A DNA stretch of 64,000 nucleotides, taken from NCBI GenBank assembly GCA_018907035.1, contig JACCIC010000027.1, positions 434,001-498,000 on the forward strand, written 5' to 3'. Positions 20,836 to 32,485 of the stretch are shown here, one piece after another. The position numbers were made by a program, and so were the translations under genes. Below the pieces are notes generated by a model. The model did not search any database. It had not been told where the DNA came from and saw only the letters and a program-made list of their open reading frames with translations. This DNA is from Sycobia sp. Sy_11 (taxonomy: Eukaryota > Arthropoda > Insecta > Hymenoptera > Epichrysomallidae). The stretch's first letter is position 1; each line of letters opens with the position of its first letter.

Positions 20836-21052
20836 GAAGCCTATGATGGCTCAATCGTTAGAGCGAAGGACTAGTAACTTGGTGATCCGAGTTCGAATCC
20901 CGGTCTCGGCCGATTGACACAGGCACCGCTGTAATAATTTACATGTGCTTTGTTTACAAAGACATCGTAAACCTCCGTCGCTGATTAGCACCGGTATTTG
21001 GAAGCACAAATAGAGCGACGTTAAATAACATATAAAAAAAAAATATATATAT
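20836..21052 (+). mobile_element. tRNA-derived SINE, copy 2, with perfect duplication
   Basis: Flanked by a 14-bp direct repeat atatattgagacaa at 20822-20835 and 21053-21066. Head: gcctatgatggctcaatcg, ttagagcgaagg, A-box and B-box (gagttcgaatccc) of RNA polymerase III, ending gtctcggcc. The body is shared with copy 1. It ends in an A/TA-rich tail. SINEs of this kind are transcribed by polymerase III and mobilised by a LINE. Confidence 0.92.
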
Positions 21053-21977
21053 ATATATTGAGACAAAATATAACATAATTATATATGTATTTATATTGTT
21101 CATATTCTCATAGTACAACAGAAAAATCTTCATATACCAGAATAATATTTATACAAAATATTTTTTTTAATCTTTCGAAACAGACAAAGTAGAAATTATA
21201 TAACGCAGTAACGTCTTGAAGCAATCGACCAATAAAATATATGGCTAAGTGCATTTAATATGTATCTCTGTAAATAATAGCGTTTATAATTTACACAAAA
21301 TATATCGAAATCTCGAAAAAATGATAATAAATAAATATTTTTAACAGAAATGCTTTTTAATAAATTAATGAGTTCATTTATAAATAACGGATTTTATTGT
21401 ACTGCACTTATACTACACTTTGTCCATGCGTGGACTCATAAAAAAGAATTAATTATCTTGAATCATCGATGTTTTTAGGTGAAAAAAGTTTATAGCTGAA
21501 CAAATCCAATATTGAGCTTAAATATTTATACTCTAAGGCTGTAAGTAGATAAAGATAATGAAAATTATTAACATTTCTTTAACTGCGAACTTTAAATTAA
21601 AATTCGTTTGGAATAGATTAGTCAAATCTTCAGAAAGGATATGCAAAGAAAATAAATATACCTTAAAAAGAATCTAAAGTAGAAATCTTGCACACACCGA
21701 ACAAATGACAAAACGCCCATAATAATAATAAAATAAAGTTTTCAAAGCCTTCTCCACAGGAATAAATATAATCGAAATTTATACACCGAATTAAAACATA
21801 TATATACTACTTAATCAAGCAAATATTCCACCATCTCGTTTCTTAAAGATTCTTTCAATGACCATATTACTATTTTCAATTTGTGTAAAAGTCCAATTTT
21901 CGCTGTTATATAATTTAAAAATTATTTCTAAAAGTTGTAGAATTTTAAATTTATGATATTAAAACCATTATCTATAA

Positions 21978-21981
21978 TACA

Positions 21982-22047
<66 letters not shown>
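21978..22047. repeat. (CATA)n followed by TA microsatellite
   Basis: About nine catac/atac tetranucleotides then a TA run, inside the loop of the large inverted repeat. A short attaaa-rich run follows at 22048-22112. Confidence 0.9.
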
Positions 22048-22052
<5 letters not shown>

Positions 22053-23282
22053 TTTAGTAATTTAGTAATTAAATAAATTAAAAATTAAAATTAAAATTAA
22101 AATTAAAATTTTCAGTGGTCCAAGTTGGATTTCTGCCAACAAAATTTTTGAGAATCTTTTTACAAAACAGTGTTTTCCTATTTCTTTGCTGGTGAAAATT
22201 GAACTCATAGATCAGAATCCTTAAAGTAGTATTATATAATCTGTTTAAATAAATAATACTTGTTATATATAATTGTTATCTATAATTCACTCATAATAAA
22301 CTATGAAATATACTGATTTACATTTTTCGCTATTTAAACCGTATGTAGTTACAAAATTTAAAATTATTTACCAATAAAACCTCATTTATGTAGATTTTTA
22401 TATATAGATTTCTATATATATGTAAAATTCTTTCATGCAAAAATTAATTATAAAAAAGCAACATATACTTTGTGGAAGCGGGTTTAGGCATATTCGTACC
22501 TGATGTTTTAAATAATCTTGAATTATCAGAGTAGATAGCAGAAGAATGTTCACATAAAAACATCGATTTTATGAGTTGACGTGTGGACAAAGTTGGGTGA
22601 AATTAAACTCGGCTATTTCTAAATAATCTTATTATTTCATTAAGCTGCATTTCTATTAAAACTAATTATTTGTTATTTTTTTTTAGAGTTCTGTGATATA
22701 TTTTGTCTGAACTATAGATGTTCTTATTGTAGGGTTGCATACCAAATGTACTTAACTATTTGTTTTGATGGTCTATTATTTTAAGAGTTATTGCGTTATA
22801 TAATTTATTTTTCTTAATCTGTTTCGTAAGATTTTAGAAAAATATTTTGTATAAATATTATTTTGGTATATCAATTTTTTATTGTTTTAAATGCAAAGAT
22901 TTCGAAAGATTTTTTATATAAAGTTTTTATAAAATACATATAAGATTTATAATTTGTAAATTACTTAATATACCATGAACATACACTATTCTGTTTCCCT
23001 TTATCATAAACAGTCGAACATCTGACTCAATCAGTAAACTCATTTTTAATTTAATTATACAATATTTTTTGTATTAATATATTTTGACCTTTCAGAAAAT
23101 GTTTAATTATATAAATTTTTTATAAAATACATAAAAAGATATATTTACAATTTTTACTATGTTAAGAACACATCAAACTCGCCTAATTATTATACTTTTG
23201 TTAAAAGTTCTTTTTTTATAGATATTGTATTTTGGTCTGTTTCTTCGCCATAAGGCTCAACTGACAGTGGCATTGACTGGTG

Positions 23283-23317
23283 GTGTTTACTTTGCCGACT
23301 TTCGACAAAGTAAACAC
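23283..23317. repeat. Short perfect hairpin
   Basis: GTGTTTACTTTG and its exact inverse CAAAGTAAACAC, separated by 11 bases. Function unknown; may be the end of a small DNA element. Confidence 0.7.
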
Positions 23318-23459
23318 TGTAATGTATAACGAGATATTCATCTATATGGATAAACTACAGGGTGTGAAATAATAAATTTAAAAAGTAAGTTTTTAAGTCA
23401 TCTAAATAATATGAAATTTCTTACATGTTTAACATTTATCGCTAAATAATAAGTATTTT

Positions 23460-23950
23460 ATTTGTATTGCCTTGGCGCATATTGCGAAATTCCGTCGGGA
23501 AACATTAAATAAAAACGGATATAAAATCGCAAATCGTTGGACGTCATATAACGACCCGCATCGTCGAAGATGGCCGTCGCAGAATCAAGTGTCCAGCCGG
23601 TCCGAGCCTTGAGGATATTTCAGCGAGGAAGAGAGATGGATCGGAGAGGAGCGAATGTCAAAGTGGGTGTAACGAGGGAATTAAGCGAGATTGTAAAGGA
23701 GCAAAATTTTAAAAAATTTAAAAGTGTATTGCAGGCCATGGATAAGCAAGAGAGAGAGAGAGAGAGAGAGAAATTCGATTTGACACTTACACGGAGTATT
23801 GCTCTGGTCGCCTGACGTCGGAAACCGTCTAGTGGAGCACGGCCGGGATCCCCCCGGAGCAGCGAAGGGACAGTTAGTGACAAGAGCGATAGTTTCTTAG
23901 CTCTAGCCGGGAACACGGTGGGCCCCACAGTGAGATGGATACAACTTGCG
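23460..23950 (+). other. CpG-rich segment with an 81-codon open frame
   Basis: From ATG 23570 (context gaagATGg) to TGA 23815 a frame reads MAVAESSVQPVRALRIFQRG, REMDRRGANVKVGVTRELSE and then a lysine/glutamate-rich part ending in an RE repeat encoded by a GA microsatellite (23753-23770). The composition differs sharply from the AT-rich surroundings. I do not recognise the protein. It may be an unidentified retroelement 5' end, a 5' exon, or chance. It abuts the 3' end of the I-type LINE on the other strand. Confidence 0.35.
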
Positions 23951-23954
23951 TAGT

Positions 23955-25210
23955 TACTACCCTTACTGAAAACATGATAATCATATAGCCTGCATTGCCA
24001 TAGAACATGATTAATGTCCTCGCTAGGATAGTCGCATTTATAATGAGCGTCATTGATAATTCCAAGACGATGAAGAGATTCAGCTAACGAAAGATTGAGC
24101 TAATGATTTGCTCTGCATCTGTTACCAGTGACAATGTACGCCCTAGAAAATTTAAGCCCTTTATACCAGGGATATTTAGTATCTTTAAAAAAGGTTTTGA
24201 AATATGTTTTGCCTTTAAGGATACCTGAAGACAGCAGAGAATTTTTAGCATTAAGATGTATCGTTCTTTTAAAAATGTCATTAAGATCAATGAAAGGTAC
24301 CGGAGTAAGGTACATTATCACAAGTTGCTGACTTAGCAAGCTGATCCGCGGTTTCATTACCTAGAATACCAACATGCGAGGGTATCCAGAAAAGTCTGGG
24401 CGCATGATTTATATTTCTAGACAAAATATGAGAATATTTTTTTTACAAAGAAAGACGAATGGATGAGTGTTAACCGTTATTCTATGTCTATCTATACTTT
24501 GCAAGACACTTAACGAATCAGTAAAAATGGTGGTCTTTTCTACTTTATTTTCAAATATTAAATCCAAAGCCTTAGCAATAGCAGAACATTCGGCCAAGAA
24601 TATAGACATTTGTCGATTTTGGCTTATTTTAAGTTTTATATTAAGAGTTGGGCAGTACACAGATAAGCCAACGAACTCACTTTTACTATCTTTACTGCCA
24701 TCGGTGAAAAAGGGACAACAATTGTCACCGTTCAGAAAATCATTAAATACCATATTGAGGTTAGGTGAATCTTTTACGGTCTTGCCTAATTCTAAATTAA
24801 TATTAATATTTACAGAGATAGTATCGTAGTCGTAACAATATGCGTTATATCTTTCATTTTTTTAAATATTATTTTCAAATTTCATAATATCAGAGATACT
24901 TTGATTTACTATTATCTCTTTGGTGGCTTTTTAATATATATGTTATAATAAGTTCGTATACGCTTAGAAGTTAGACATCTTGTATTAGAGATTACTTTAG
25001 GCAGAAAAGTGTGACAGAGGTGTTTAATTCTATTTAAAAGAGGGATAACTTTAGACTCAGCATGTAAAATATTAATAGGCGTACTTATTTATTAACCTAA
25101 GGCGATCCTGATGGCGGCATTTTGCACTTTTTGTATTTTGTCAAGAAAAGCGGCTTTGGGTGGGAAGTAGATAAAGCTACTGTAATGTTTGCTTTTTTTT
25201 GCTACTGCGC
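23955..25210 (-). pseudogene. I-type LINE ORF2 3' portion: RT thumb, RNase H, Zn-like end
   Basis: Minus strand, reading from 25210: KAAFLDKIQKVQNAAIRIAL and TPINILHAESKVIPLLNRI (RT C-terminal region), then RNase H: FFTDGSKDSKSEFVGLSVYC, IFLAECSAIAKALDLIF, IFTDSLSVLQSI, FWIPSHVGILGNETADQLAK. All four RNase H acidic positions (D, E, D, D) are present. Downstream come PWYKGLKFSRAYIVTGNRCR, LHRLGIINDAHYKCDYPSED and INHVLWQC, the terminal Cys/His motif of I-clade elements. Frameshifts occur near 24420 and 24110. The 5' two thirds of ORF2 and ORF1 are missing. Confidence 0.88.
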
Positions 25211-25310
25211 AAGGATGACTGTCATTATATTAGTATAATATTATTATACTAATTACTGTCATTATATTGGTATAAAGACTGTAGGATCAATAAAAATATT
25301 TATTAATTTA
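25211..25310 (+). mobile_element. Penelope-like 3' terminus fragment
   Basis: Contains aaggatgactgtcattata and ends aaagactgtaggatcaataa then aaatatttattaattt, matching the right terminus of the element at 29804-32769 (gactgtcat..., agactgtaagaccgataa). It directly follows the truncated I-type LINE. Confidence 0.7.
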
Positions 25311-25319
25311 AGTCAGAAC

Positions 25320-26430
25320 ATTATTCAAGGTATTTGCACGTATGTGTATATCACTGAATTACCCAACTAATATATATTATTTAAATAAAAATATTTGTAC
25401 AAATGATATACCATAATTGTACATTACTTTGAAAAGTTGAGTGATATATGTTGAGTGATTGTTATGAATATTCAGATAAATATTATTGCTTATTATATAA
25501 TTTAATAAATACATAAGCAGCTTAATTTAATAAATTACTCTTTATATTGTGACAAAAGTAATTAAAACGATTGCTTAAATACACTATATAGCTAATGCGT
25601 ATATATTAAATAGAATTAATTACGCCAACTTATAGAAAATTTACCCTGGAAAGGATAATTCACTATGTCAGATTATATTATCTACCAAATCCATTTTAGA
25701 TAAGCAAACGTAGCGTTGATTGGATAGGTTTTAATTAAACGTACATTGAAAGGCCTATTATGTATTGACTTATTAAAGTTTACGACAAAAGCAGTACATA
25801 CATGCAATATTTCTTAACATTAGAATCTTCCCTTAAATATAGACATTATAGTACGAATCAAGTATTACTGGTAATAACAATTCATTATCTTTTCTAAATA
25901 GTTGTAACATATATGTATAATATTATAAATATACTAAGAAGCCATACCAAGAGTAAATAAATCTTCATATAATTACAAGTTCAATAAAAAAAAGTCTGTT
26001 AAAATTAATTAATTTATTATTAATTATTTTTGAAAGATTCCTTACATAACACAAAATATATAGTAGAATAGATCATTTAGGATAACGAATTAAAATAATA
26101 AATTAAATTTTAAATACATTTTGAGATATTTCACGAACTAAATTTTTACTTTGATAAATGTCTTCGAAGCGATTAATTATACCAAATATGCGAGGGGAAA
26201 TATATTTGAAAGATAAAATTAAAATCGTGACAAATTTAAAATGCATAGAAAAAAATATTTTTAGTGAAGTAAGTTCTTGTGCAACATACGAGATCAGACA
26301 ATTAAGTACTGCGACCGATTTTATTTCTCAGGCTGTGATAATAATTGCGAACCTGTAACTTCGCCTTCGTAACAGTAGATTACGCTACTCTCTCGATTGA
26401 GACCTTCGCTACCCTTGTACGATCATTTCT
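25320..26430. other. Intron, nothing recognised
   Basis: AT-rich. A 66-codon frame at 26158-26358 has no recognisable motif. Confidence 0.5.
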
Positions 26431-26439
26431 TTACCAGTC

Positions 26440-27110
26440 TTTTAGAGTTTTGTAACAATGCTAGAGAAGTGCATGTGACGAAATTGGAACAGAGAAATTT
26501 AGAGCAACGGTGCGTGAAAAAATTTTGTGCGAAACTCGGCGAAACCGCGACAGAAACTTATGAAAAAGTACTTAAAGTGTATCGTAGTGATGACCTGAGT
26601 CGCAGTCAGGTACTTCGGTGGCATGCTGATTTTAAAAATGGCCGTGAGAGCGTCAATGACGAGGCGCGGATAATGAGCAAGTCCAAAGTGAAAACCACGT
26701 TGTACCACCTAGACAAACCGTAAATCAAGTATTCTATCGCAATGTGCTCGAAAAATTATGAACAGGGTGTTCGGAGTGCGTCCAGCGATCGCAAAGACTT
26801 GGATTCTGCATCACGACGTTTAGTGTCTCTCAATTTTTAGCGACTAAGGAATCGCGAAGTTATCACAACCGCCCGATTCACCGGAAATATTACCTTACCG
26901 CTTTTTCCTATTCTCCCATTTGAAAAAGTTCGTCAAAGTGCGACATTTTGATCCGTTGAAAACATCCAAGAATCTTTGACGAGGGTACTGAGAGGTCCCA
27001 GAAGAAGTTTTCCATAATTGTTAGGAAAATTGGAAAACTCGCTGGAATAAGTGTATAGATGTGGGAGGAAACTACTTTGAAGGGGATCGCAGCGATGTAC
27101 CTTAATTGTT
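26440..27110 (+). pseudogene. Decayed mariner transposase, N- and C-terminal parts
   Basis: N-terminal part (26490-26720): EQRCVKKFCAKLGETATETY, EKVLKVYRSDDLSRSQVLRW, HADFKNGRESVNDEAR, the first helix-turn-helix of an irritans/cecropia-like mariner. C-terminal part (near 27005-27095): FHNC*ENWKTRWNKCIDVGG and NYFEGD, the usual transposase end. The catalytic middle is degraded or missing. Confidence 0.75.
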
Positions 27111-27520
27111 AAATGAATCGATTTTTGAATTTTGTCGCATTACTTAATTGTCTGACTTCGTATAATTACTTTTTCCAATTACTTTAAATTTTCTGAAGAT
27201 ACTGATCGTTTCAATATACCAATTTGATGATTTTAATGTTCGTTAATTGTATCATAAATGCATCTCATCTTGTGACGCTTATAATATTCTTAGAGTATTA
27301 TACTACTATGGTATATAGATATATCATGCAGATACATCATTCATACTCTAGGTTTCCCCTGAGGCTTTCCCCTTATTAGTTCGAAATTCTATATTTGTAC
27401 TCTGGAAACTGAAACCTAATGACATACTTATAAAGCTATTATCGTGAAAAATTACATCAAGAAATGATTCTGATTTATTTAAAAAATATTGGATGAAATT
27501 ATTATTGCATTAAAGTAATA
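27000..27520 (+). repeat. Dispersed repeat, copy A (mariner 3' end plus flank)
   Basis: About 520 bp closely matching 45720-46240: the same mariner tail, then aattgtatcataaatgcatc, gtattatactactatgg, gataca tcattca and ggctttccccttattag in the same order. The shared part extends well beyond the transposase end, so it includes the element's 3' non-coding region. Confidence 0.85.
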
Positions 27521-27524
27521 TATA

Positions 27525-28190
27525 TATATATATACATATGTATATATATAGAATATATATAGGACGTATACAGGATTCAAAACGTGTCCATGTTTCTCAG
27601 ACAGTAGTAAACATTAATTGGATTCTCAATCAAGGACGTCTTTTTTCGTCTTTCTTCTCCATTCCCATGCCCTTCAATTAAAAATCAAATGAAAAGTTAT
27701 TCATTAACTGATAGAGATTTGCACGCAGCGAAAATAGTATGTGTAACCTTTTAAATTGCCTATAACCTTTGTATATGGCTTTCCCTGCTTATTATTGACT
27801 CACTCCTGTAAACAATTGTATTCGAGACAGTCTGTATTAAAGTTAGACTATACCATATCTATATAAATATCTATATACTATTATTTGTATTTTTATATCA
27901 GGAAGAGCAAACGTATTTCGAAGACAAGTATGGCATATGTTTACATATAATAAACATTTAACTATAGTTATTTATAGTAGTTATAACATAAATATTTTTC
28001 ACCTTCATAAAGGTATGATCACCTACCTAGATATTATCCTTCGCATAAGTATGAATATTCATCCACACAACCACGTAGAGAAAGAAAAATAAATATATAT
28101 ATATGAGGTTTGATTATAAAGAAAGGTGCATATATCTATACATCAATATTTATGTTATCCCCTTCAAATTCATTCGTCTCAGATATAATA
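27525..28190. other. Intron with short TA run
   Basis: A TA run lies at 27520-27560. catgtttctcagacagtag at 27589 also occurs at 50789. No gene. Confidence 0.5.
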
Positions 28191-28760
28191 TACTTGTGCC
28201 AGTGTTATTTCCAATCTTTGAAGCATTTCTGATAAGCTAAAAAACGTCATCCTTTCATCGGTCTTTTCAGTTTTGTAAACAGGAAAAAGTGACAAAGGGC
28301 CACATCTGTTGAATACGATGACTGAGGCATAATTGCAGTGTTGTTATTAGCCAAAAAATTACGAACAAGCTATGGCGTGTGAGTTGGCGCATTATCGTGG
28401 TATAATAACCAAACCTGATTTTTCCACAAATCTGGACTTTTTTCCTATTTTTTCAAGCTAATACTCCTTATTTACTACATGGCCTTTTGGTAATAGCTTC
28501 TGATACACTACGTCATGATAATCAAAGCGAACAGTAAGGAACACCTGGACATTAGATCGAACTTGGCTTGAATTTTTTGGTGTTCATTATCTAGAATTCG
28601 CTTCTACTGGGATGATCGAGCCATAGTTTCGACCCTTTTTTATTATTTTTCATCATCAATTTCAGGAAAAACTTTGCTGACACACGTTTCTTGCCCTATA
28701 CCTTAGTTAAAATTGCTTAGCACGAACCAAACGGGATGCCGATTCTATGTCCCCGAAACC
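28190..28760 (-). pseudogene. Decayed mariner transposase C-terminal part (minus, copy 1)
   Basis: Minus strand reads SNVQVFLTVRFDYHDVVYQK, LLPKGHVVNKEY, SPDLWKNQVWLLYHDNAPTH, LVRNFLANNNTAIMPQSSYS, TDVALCHFFLFTKLKRPMKG and QKCFKDWK. The second catalytic D (YHDNAPTH) is present; the third position reads ALCHFF, where active relatives have APCDFF, so it is dead. Stops and frameshifts are frequent. Confidence 0.85.
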
Positions 28761-28769
28761 TTTCCTTTC

Positions 28770-29690
28770 ATCGATAAATGCAATTTACCGAAAAAGTAGA
28801 AGTCACAAAGTGCCATATAGGACGAATGCGGTGGCTGACTGATCGTCAGAATGCCGTTTTTGATAAAAAAACAGTCACCAATATCGATCGATGGGACTGC
28901 GCAATATCATTAAACAAACGCCTGCTTCCACTTTCACGCTTTTCAGGCCGAACTCGGTGAATATGTGCAAGCAAATGCTTCGTAACACAAAGATAATACA
29001 CACCATTATACGTTTTACCAGAAACAACGAGTTCTTAGTGAATAATCTCATTGAAATCGTAGAAAGCGATCAGTATTGTTTTGATTTTCGATTTTTCGAA
29101 GCGCAATGTTGACTCATCGGTGGCTTTTTATTCGGCACTTTAACGTTTAGTTTCGTGATTATTTTAAAATCACCATTTTTCGTCACCAGTTATGATAGAA
29201 TAAAGATAGTTTTGGTCCTTTTAGAGTTTTTTAATTATGTCTTTAGCATGTTGAATTCGAAGCACTTTTTGGTCCTGAATCAATTTGTGTGGAACAAAGC
29301 GCAAACAAACGAGGCCAAAATGCGACGAATCGATTCTGCTCATAAATTTAATTCTAGTTTCATGTAACGCATCGACGATTTCGGCTTATTTTTTATTAAT
29401 TGACGAATTTTCTCGATGCCAATTTCGTATGCCGTTACTCTCGGACAACCCGAAAGTTCGTCACCATTAATTGTTGCTGGAGATAAACAATCATTACTTT
29501 AAATTTGTTGCATCAGTTGATGCATTGAGGTACAAGTTTTGCCAAGTTTAAAACGAAACTTGATGCTTTTTGGACTAAGACACAAAGCTTTCTGTCACTT
29601 GAGACACAATAACTTGATTTTAGTCATTCAAATGTTATGAAATTTCGGAAAAATGTAAATAAAAGATGTTCCTTGAACGCGCATGATCAC
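28770..29690 (-). pseudogene. Decayed mariner transposase (minus, copy 2)
   Basis: Reading from 29690: FRFKLGKTCTSMHQLMQQ (first HTH), GDELSGCPRVT, then KSKIKTILIAFYDFNEIIH, ELVVSGKTYNGVYYLCVTKH, LLAHIHRVRPEKRESGSRRL, FNDIAQSHRSILVTVFLSK and PIWHFVTSTF. The order and spacing are those of a complete mariner with the first D region damaged and HDNAP changed to NDIAQS. It lies immediately 5' (on the minus strand) of copy 1, so two mariners were inserted next to or into each other. Confidence 0.75.
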
Positions 29691-29948
29691 AAACAGATTG
29701 TGCCATAGTTTGAAGCCCTGTTTTATAAGCTTGCGAACTTTTGAAGCATATCTCGTATATAGCATTATAGAGGTAGAAAAAATATATTTATTTAAAGAAT
29801 TTAGAATTAAAAATTGTACTTATGTCGATTGTTCTGAATTAAATTAATAAATATTTTTATCGGTCTTACAGTCTTTATTTTTATATTTGAGAGAAATTTT
29901 TTTTAAATATGGGTGGGTTGTTAAAGAGCATTGCTCAAATAGATAAAA

Positions 29949-31560
29949 ATGAATTTAAAGACTATAACAATTAATGAACAACTTACTTTTTTGCTTAGAT
30001 GCAAAAAATCGAACATTTTTCCGACATATGTAGATAAAAATTCTCAAAATAAACATTTTTGTCAGAATTACGATAAAAGAGTCTCTTATTATTTAGAAAA
30101 AAATATTTTCTATTTTAAAAACAAATTAATAAATTTAGAAATTAGATATACAAATTATGAAATCTATGAATTATTAAAATCTTTATTACAAATAGAAAAA
30201 TATTTATATAGATACTTGGAAAATGATGATTTAAAAGAATTCTTTCTAGTTCACAATAGATACTTTAATTAAGATAAAGTACGAAAAAGAAATAAACTGA
30301 AATGTATAGTTGAACATTTAAAAAATATAAAACAATCTAAAACAAATAATATTTATAATAATAATAAAAATTGGTTTAAAAATTTAACAAATATTACCAT
30401 TCCAAAAGAAGTGGTAAATATCCTTTCAAAAGGGGAAAATTTAGAATATCTTATTCAAATAACAAATTCCCTGTTAAAGAAAATAGTATTCTTAGTTGCA
30501 ATAACAATAAGAAAAAATAATCTAGAACCTCATTAGTGATTAAATTATATAAATAGAAAAAATATAGATAAATTATATAAATATATAATATTATATATAA
30601 ATAGTAACATCATACATGAATGCAAAACAGCCAAGAATTTCTCAAAAGAGAACACAAATAGTATATTCCAAAATGCAGATAAAGGAATTGTAACAGTGGC
30701 ATCTGACAAGAAAGTATATACTAATATAATTACAATAATCTTAGAGAATACCACAACTTACAAGAAAATTGAGAATCCTCGTATTAATAGGCTATAAAAT
30801 AAATTGAAAGAATTAGTAAAAGAATGGAAAAATAAATCTTACATTAATGAAATTATTTTTAAACACTTAAAATGTGAAAATGGAACAATGGCCAAATGTT
30901 ATGGAATTCCATAACAGTTCAAAATTCACAAAGAGCAATTGACCTATAGAATAATAATATCATCAATTAATGTTCCAATATATAACAATGCAAGATATTT
31001 ATCAAATATATTAGTTAAGATCGTGGCAAAAACCAACTCTTCTGTTAAAGATCTTTAACTGCTTCATAAAAACTCCAATTATTTTTAAGACATTAATATT
31101 CTGAATAATAATAAGATGATTTCATTAGATGTAGTATCATTATTTACAAATATACGATTAGATTTATTTAAAGAAATTATATAAGTAAAATGGTCAGAAA
31201 TTAACATATACAGAAAATTAACAAAAGATGAATGGATAAAGGCAATAAATTAGTTTTTAATAACCCAATTTTCACTTTTCAAAATAATTTTTATGAAAAT
31301 AAATATGGCTGTCCAAAGGGATCATCTTTATGACCAGAGATTGCTAATTTGGTAATGCAAAGTTAGAAAATATTGCATTAAATAAGTTAAATTTTGAACC
31401 AATTATCTATAAAAGATATGCTGATGACATCTTTTCAATCGTATGAGAAAGATGTGTAGACGAAATGGTGGATGTTTTTAATTCCATCCATAGAATTAAA
31501 TATACAAAAGAAATAGAATTAGACAACAAATTAAGTTTTTTGGACGGCAATCTTATTTAA
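29949..31560 (+). pseudogene. PLE N-terminal region and reverse transcriptase
   Basis: The first frame (29949-30272) is a lysine-rich N-terminal region with no motif. After a stop come TNITIPKEVVNILSKGENF, then FQNADKGIVTVASDKKVYTN (the conserved N-terminal PLE motif), CYGIP.QFKIHKEQLTYRII, KMISLDVVSLFTNI (catalytic D of RT motif A), GCPKGSSL (motif B), YKRYADDIFSIV (YADD box, motif C) and ELDNKLSFLD. The Y-A-D-D aspartates survive but premature stops disable the protein. Confidence 0.85.
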
Positions 31561-31802
31561 TTAGCATTAATAGAGTAAAATTAAATTAGAACAAAAAACT
31601 TACATGGTCAGGTAGGTTTTTAAATTTTAACTCACACCATCTATTTGGAAACATGATAGATACTTTAAAGGTAGTCGACAGAGCAATCAAATTATCACAC
31701 AAAGATTTTAGAAAAGATAATTTAAAATTAATTAAAGAGATATTCATTAAAAATGAATTAAAAATGCAATAGACTTTATAGTTAAAGGATTGCAGAGAGA
31801 TA

Positions 31803-32335
31803 GTGAATCAAATTTATAATAGCACTAGAGAACGTAATATGGAAATGAGCGATCATAATAATGAAATTGTGTTATTACCATATGTAAAAGGATTATCCGA
31901 AAGAATTGAAAGTGTGTTTAAAAAGCATAACATTGAAATTTACTTTAGAGACAATAATATTAGAAAGCTATTTAATAATTGTAAAGATAAGGATGATAAA
32001 TGTTTGAAAACAGGAGTGGTATACAAAATAACTTTAAAGATTGTGACAAATGTTATATTGGACAAAAGGGAAGATATCTAAAAAAAAGAATATATGAATA
32101 TCAATATAGCTTACGCAGCATGAATGGTACATCCAGGCGAAAAGAACATAGTTTCAACTTGTTACATTCTTTCGATTTTGAAAATGTAAATATTTTGGAA
32201 CAAGGTATTAAAAATAAATATAAAACAGAAACTTTCGAAAATATTCATATATTGAAGAATCCCAATAATGTAAATTTAATGCGAGTTTATGATTCAAGTA
32301 AATTGGACAACTCTTATCATTCTTTATTAATATAA
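31803..32335 (+). pseudogene. PLE GIY-YIG endonuclease domain
   Basis: Frame 1 (31803-32081) ends in LLPYVKGLSERIESVFKKHN and LFNNCKDKDDKCLKTGVVYKI; the next frame (32000-32335) continues SGIQNNFKDCDKCYIGQKGR, YLKKRIYEYQYSLRSMNGTS and RKEHSFNLLHSFDFENVNIL. VVYKI...CYIGQ...R...RI.EY is the GIY-YIG signature, preceded by the Cys-rich CxDC-type linker typical of Penelope elements. A -1/+1 shift near 32020 separates the frames. Confidence 0.9.
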
Positions 32336-32454
32336 AATTTGTATTTCGCATTTAAGCTAAGACAGAGGGATACTATAAATGTTATACTAATAACTTTAGA
32401 GTGGGGATGGGGTCTATAAAGTAACATGCTGGGTTTTTCAATTTAGTTTAGTTC

Positions 32455-32485
32455 TTGAGGATGAACCGTAGCGGTTCGAAACGTC
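32455..32485 (+). ncRNA. Hammerhead-ribozyme-like motif in PLE 3' region
   Basis: TTGAGGA (32455-32461), a 6-bp perfect hairpin GAACCG/CGGTTC with loop TAG (32463-32477), then GAAAC (32478-32482) and GTC. This is the CUGANGA, stem II, GAAA order of hammerhead ribozymes, with the first core C replaced by U. Penelope-like elements are reported to carry such motifs, which supports the call; activity is doubtful here. Confidence 0.5.

Larger units (their letters stand above)
20565..23235. repeat. Large imperfect inverted repeat, SINE in left arm
   Basis: Left arm about 20565-21480, right arm about 22545-23235, loop about 21490-22545. Matching landmarks in inverse order: gataaagggaaacataatag (20650) with its inverse near 23005; gaataatatttatacaaaat (21143) with its inverse near 22850; atataacgcagtaac (21198) with its inverse near 22790; actttgtccatgcgtgg (21417) with its inverse near 22580. 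The left arm is lengthened by the SINE at 20836-21052. The arms have diverged, so this is old. The family is unknown. Confidence 0.8.
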
